Below are positions 61,812 to 64,000 of a stretch of DNA of 64,000 bases, piece by piece (position 1 is the first letter of the stretch; each line of letters starts with the position of its first letter). The translations under genes and the position numbers were made by a program. This DNA comes from Eukaryota sp. TZLM1-RC. Lineage: Eukaryota; Metamonada: BaSk clade. The notes under the pieces were generated by a model. The model was not told the DNA's origin, searched no databases, and saw only the letters and a program-made list of their open reading frames with translations. The stretch covers positions 2,852,001 to 2,916,000 of the forward strand of contig JAUPSS010000002.1 in assembly GCA_040285825.1 (NCBI GenBank). The letters run 5' to 3'.

Positions 61812-63066
61812 GAAAATTATTGGAAATTGATGCATCTCAGTTACGAAGCCACATTTTTTGTGGTACAAATTTTGGTGGTGTTGATTTTCATAAATCAAGC
61901 TACCTTTGTAAAGCTGCCTTTATTGGAGGTGGAAAGAATTTTATTTATGAATTTGTGAATCGTTTCCCTGAAAAAATTAATCTCATTGAAATTGTGGCAG
62001 CTCTTATCTTATTTCGTTGCAACAGGAAATTGAAACTCTTTCACCAAATATTTGGTCTAAATGTTTTCCCTCTGATATTGTGGAGCTTCCTCCAAGAAGC
62101 TTGCTTTCCTTACCACTGACTTTTGCAAAATTGCAGAAAACAATCTTAAAAGTTTTAGAAAACTTGGATTATATTGTAAATCTTAGCTTGGTTAAAGAAA
62201 AAATCCCGTTTTTGCAAACTATTTGATTGATCTTGAAGACAGTTGTTCAAGTTGCCTAATCTCCCAAATTCCCAACATTTATGGCCTTTTACTCATTGAT
62301 CACCAATGGACCACTGCAATGAGAATGAGATGTTTTTTATGGCCTTGTTTTTTTACCAAATGATTTAATTTGTCGCTGCAAGAGTGTTGTTACGCTTTTC
62401 CATATTTTGAACTGTAAGTATTCTTTAACTTATTGCTCAATTGTTCATGACTCAGTTCGTGATCAATTATATGCCATGTGCAAGTTTCAATCTAGAGGCA
62501 TTTATTGAGCCATTAGGACGTAAGATGTCTTTAGATCAAACTGATGATTCCTTTGGAAAAAGAAGGGCAGATTTAGGAGCTCCAGGGATCGATGGTGTTC
62601 TTAATTTTGTGGATGTTGTCTCAATTGATGTTTGCAAAAATCCTGCTGCTTGTTTAGTGTATTCCGCTGATTCGCCGTTATCTAACGCCGAAAAAAGAAG
62701 ATATAAAATATGAAAAACTTTTGGCACAGTTAGGTAGAGTGGAACATGTGAAATATCAGTTTGTGCCGTTTGCAATTTCTCTTTTTGGCAATATTGGACC
62801 TTCAGGGTTGCATTTTTTTGAAAATTTCAAAAAAGTGTTACTGAATAGGTCTGGTAAAACAATGAATTCCACTTTCCGGTTAAATAGAGTTGTTTTTTGC
62901 ATTTTCAAGTCTATTCCAACAATGATTTCAAAGGCACTTTTAGCTATTGGTGTAGAATATGAACGTAATGCTGTGAGTAGGTTTAGTAATAGTGACGCTT
63001 ATTTGGAGGGTATTGAATTCTAGATGAGTTTGATTCTTATCTCAATAAATTTTATTTAGTTTAAAA
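61812..63066 (+). mobile_element. LINE family C copy C2, 5'-truncated, frameshifted
   Basis: The plus strand begins in the RT thumb (L-L-E-I-D-A-S-Q-L-R-S-H-I-F-C-G-T-N-F-G-G-V) and goes through the knuckle and endonuclease core (R-R-A-D...N-F-V-D-V-V-S-I-D) to A-L-L-A-I-G-V-E-Y-E-R and a stop at 63023. It has at least four frame changes (about 61990, 62210, 62345 and 62705) and supplies the true C-terminus of the family. The 3' UTR ends CAATAAATTTTATTTAG with an A-run. Exact 11-bp direct repeats flank it, so it is a single insertion despite the decay. Confidence 0.88.
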
Positions 63067-63077
63067 AAAAGTTCCGG
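63067..63077. repeat. 11-bp target-site duplication (LINE C2), right
   Basis: AAAAGTTCCGG, partner of 61801-61811. Confidence 0.85.
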
Positions 63078-63433
63078 AACAAGCAATTGTTATGCTAGTT
63101 ATTGAGAATTAAAGACAATTTTGACAAAGATATGGCAAATTCAGAATTTTCCGTTGAACAATCCAATTTTATTATACAAAACTTGGGCAAATATTATTGT
63201 TAAGGAATGTATCAATTTTCTCCTCAATGTCCTTAATAAACCTGAATACCCATTGAAATCTCTTTTCGAATGAAAATACAAAAATTTGCTTTCAAAAAAG
63301 ATGTTGGTTTGGTTAAAGCAAAAAAACGTAGCTATCGTCAAAAATTGATTTTAAACAATATTTTCAACAATGCCAAGTTTTATAATTTTATACAAAAGAA
63401 ACATTCAATTAAACGACAAAATTCAACAAAACC
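63078..63433. other. Spacer with possible coding remnant
   Basis: The plus strand around 63145-63345 has open stretches (W-A-N-I-I-V-K-E-C-I-N-F-L-L; L-L-S-K-K-M-L-V-W-L-K-Q-K) interrupted by a stop. Their origin is unknown and no gene is called. Confidence 0.35.
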
Positions 63434-64000
63434 CTAAACATAAAGCTTTATTAGTTCGTCACACACAGCTCCTGGGGTAAGAATCCCAATATCAGTTAAA
63501 ACCAAATCTATAAACTCTGGTGGAGTGTAATCCACCACCCTCTTCTCTCTGGTATTGACAACTCCTTCTCCTACTGAATCCATGTTTGGTAACCTTAACG
63601 GATGGACTGGACGTTCTGTGAATTGGTCTACTTCATTCTGTGTAAGGGGATAGAGTCTTGTAAACTTGTAAGACTCCGCAGCTACGTAGCAGGGCTTACT
63701 GAGGTGACTAGCAACAACCGCAATGCCATAAGAACCAATTTGGTTAATTAAACCACCATTCTCAGTAATGCCCTCAGCCCCAAACAGTACCATTGTTACA
63801 GAGTGAAGAATCGAAGCTACAGCTGAATCAGAAACAATAGTGACACTAATATTTGATTTTGATAATCGATCTGCAGTTTCGTATCCATTAAACATTGGTA
63901 AACCTTCACTAACAATGACTTTGATCTCTTTCTCTTCAGCTATCCTCTCCAGAACAAGGCATGCAACTTGAGAGTAGCCATGGACAAGTATAGTACATCC
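63434..64000 (-). CDS. EIF2B1: Translation initiation factor eIF2B subunit alpha (C-terminal part)
   Basis: The minus-strand frame is open from the right edge (64000) to the stop at 63434, giving 188 residues of the C-terminal Rossmann-like domain of eIF2B alpha. This is a regulatory subunit of the GDP/GTP exchange factor for eIF2 that senses eIF2 phosphorylation. Visible family blocks are T-I-L-V-H-G-Y-S, V-S-E-G-L-P, V-T-I-V-S-D-S-A-V-A, F-G-A-E-G-I-T-E-N-G-G-L-I-N-Q-I-G, C-Y-V-A-A-E-S-Y-K-F-T-R-L-Y-P-L, V-D-Y-T-P-P and the end T-P-G-A-V-C-D-E-L-I-K-L-Y-V. The ATG at 63895 is internal; the gene continues beyond the window. Nothing suggests a pseudogene. The beta and delta subunits are excluded by the C-terminal D-E-L-I-K-L-Y. 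Confidence 0.93.
   Translation of the reverse strand, partial: GCTILVHGYSQVACLVLERIAEEKEIKVIVSEGLPMFNGYETADRLSKSNISVTIVSDSAVASILHSVTMVLFGAEGITENGGLINQIGSYGIAVVASHLSKPCYVAAESYKFTRLYPLTQNEVDQFTERPVHPLRLPNMDSVGEGVVNTREKRVVDYTPPEFIDLVLTDIGILTPGAVCDELIKLYV

Overview
The window is 64 kb of a compact, AT-rich protist nuclear genome that uses the standard stop codons. It carries conserved eukaryotic genes, most of them intronless: RUVBL1, casein kinase 2 alpha, CWC24/RNF113, CBP20, condensin SMC2, a Nup133-like nucleoporin, eIF2B alpha and a soluble HMG-CoA reductase. A tRNA-Gly(GCC) has the internal promoter and T-run of a Pol III gene. Intergenic spacers are short. The only intron I can prove by homology is 30 nt long. 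Several features would fit an anaerobic excavate such as a fornicate metamonad: very short introns, retrotransposons with a restriction-like endonuclease as in the Giardia Genie elements, a membrane-free HMG-CoA reductase and a cysteine-rich multipass surface protein. This placement is inference only; no rRNA or other diagnostic marker lies in the window.

Layout. 1-14 kb: an N-terminal gene fragment, RUVBL1, a multipass membrane protein, two ASH-domain proteins with long IQ-motif arrays (5.1-8.8 and 11.2-13.0 kb), CK2 alpha and the tRNA. 14-18.3 kb: CWC24, then a stack of mobile DNA made of a 541-bp MULE-like element with 9-bp target duplication, a 3' scrap of a Fanzor element, and an R2/Genie-like LINE interrupted by a second LINE. 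18.3-22 kb: a kinesin-like protein with a degenerate motor and a C-terminal PH domain, another LINE copy and a small secreted protein. 22-26 kb: a possible small multi-exon gene, an apparently intact Fanzor (eukaryotic TnpB-like RNA-guided nuclease) and a DNA methyltransferase fragment. 26.2-34.7 kb: one 2851-residue RCC1/TIG/cysteine-rich/multipass surface protein. 35-42 kb: a long LINE copy, a propeller-solenoid trafficking or pore protein and a LINE graveyard. 43.5-48 kb: HMG-CoA reductase with a 222-bp hAT-like MITE just upstream, a small unknown gene and a decayed Fanzor. 48.4-54 kb: CBP20 (short), GC-rich palindromes and SMC2. 54-64 kb: a BTB-IQ chimera made by duplicating part of the 5-9 kb IQ gene, degenerate sequence, the Nup133-like gene, a LINE pseudogene with 11-bp target duplication and the 3' part of eIF2B alpha.

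Functionally the host genes are a mix of chromatin and mitosis (RUVBL1, SMC2, IQ/ASH proteins), RNA processing (CWC24, CBP20), translation control (eIF2B), trafficking or nuclear pore, and sterol/isoprenoid synthesis (HMGR); they do not form one pathway. The dominant theme is mobile DNA: at least three related restriction-endonuclease-type LINE families, with 11-14 bp target duplications wherever both ends could be read, plus MULE, hAT and Fanzor elements. The most interesting items are the Fanzor set (one complete, one dead, one 3' scrap, with a shared 3' hairpin that could be part of the guide RNA), the ultrashort intron, the IQ-array gene duplication and fusion, and the pseudokinesin.
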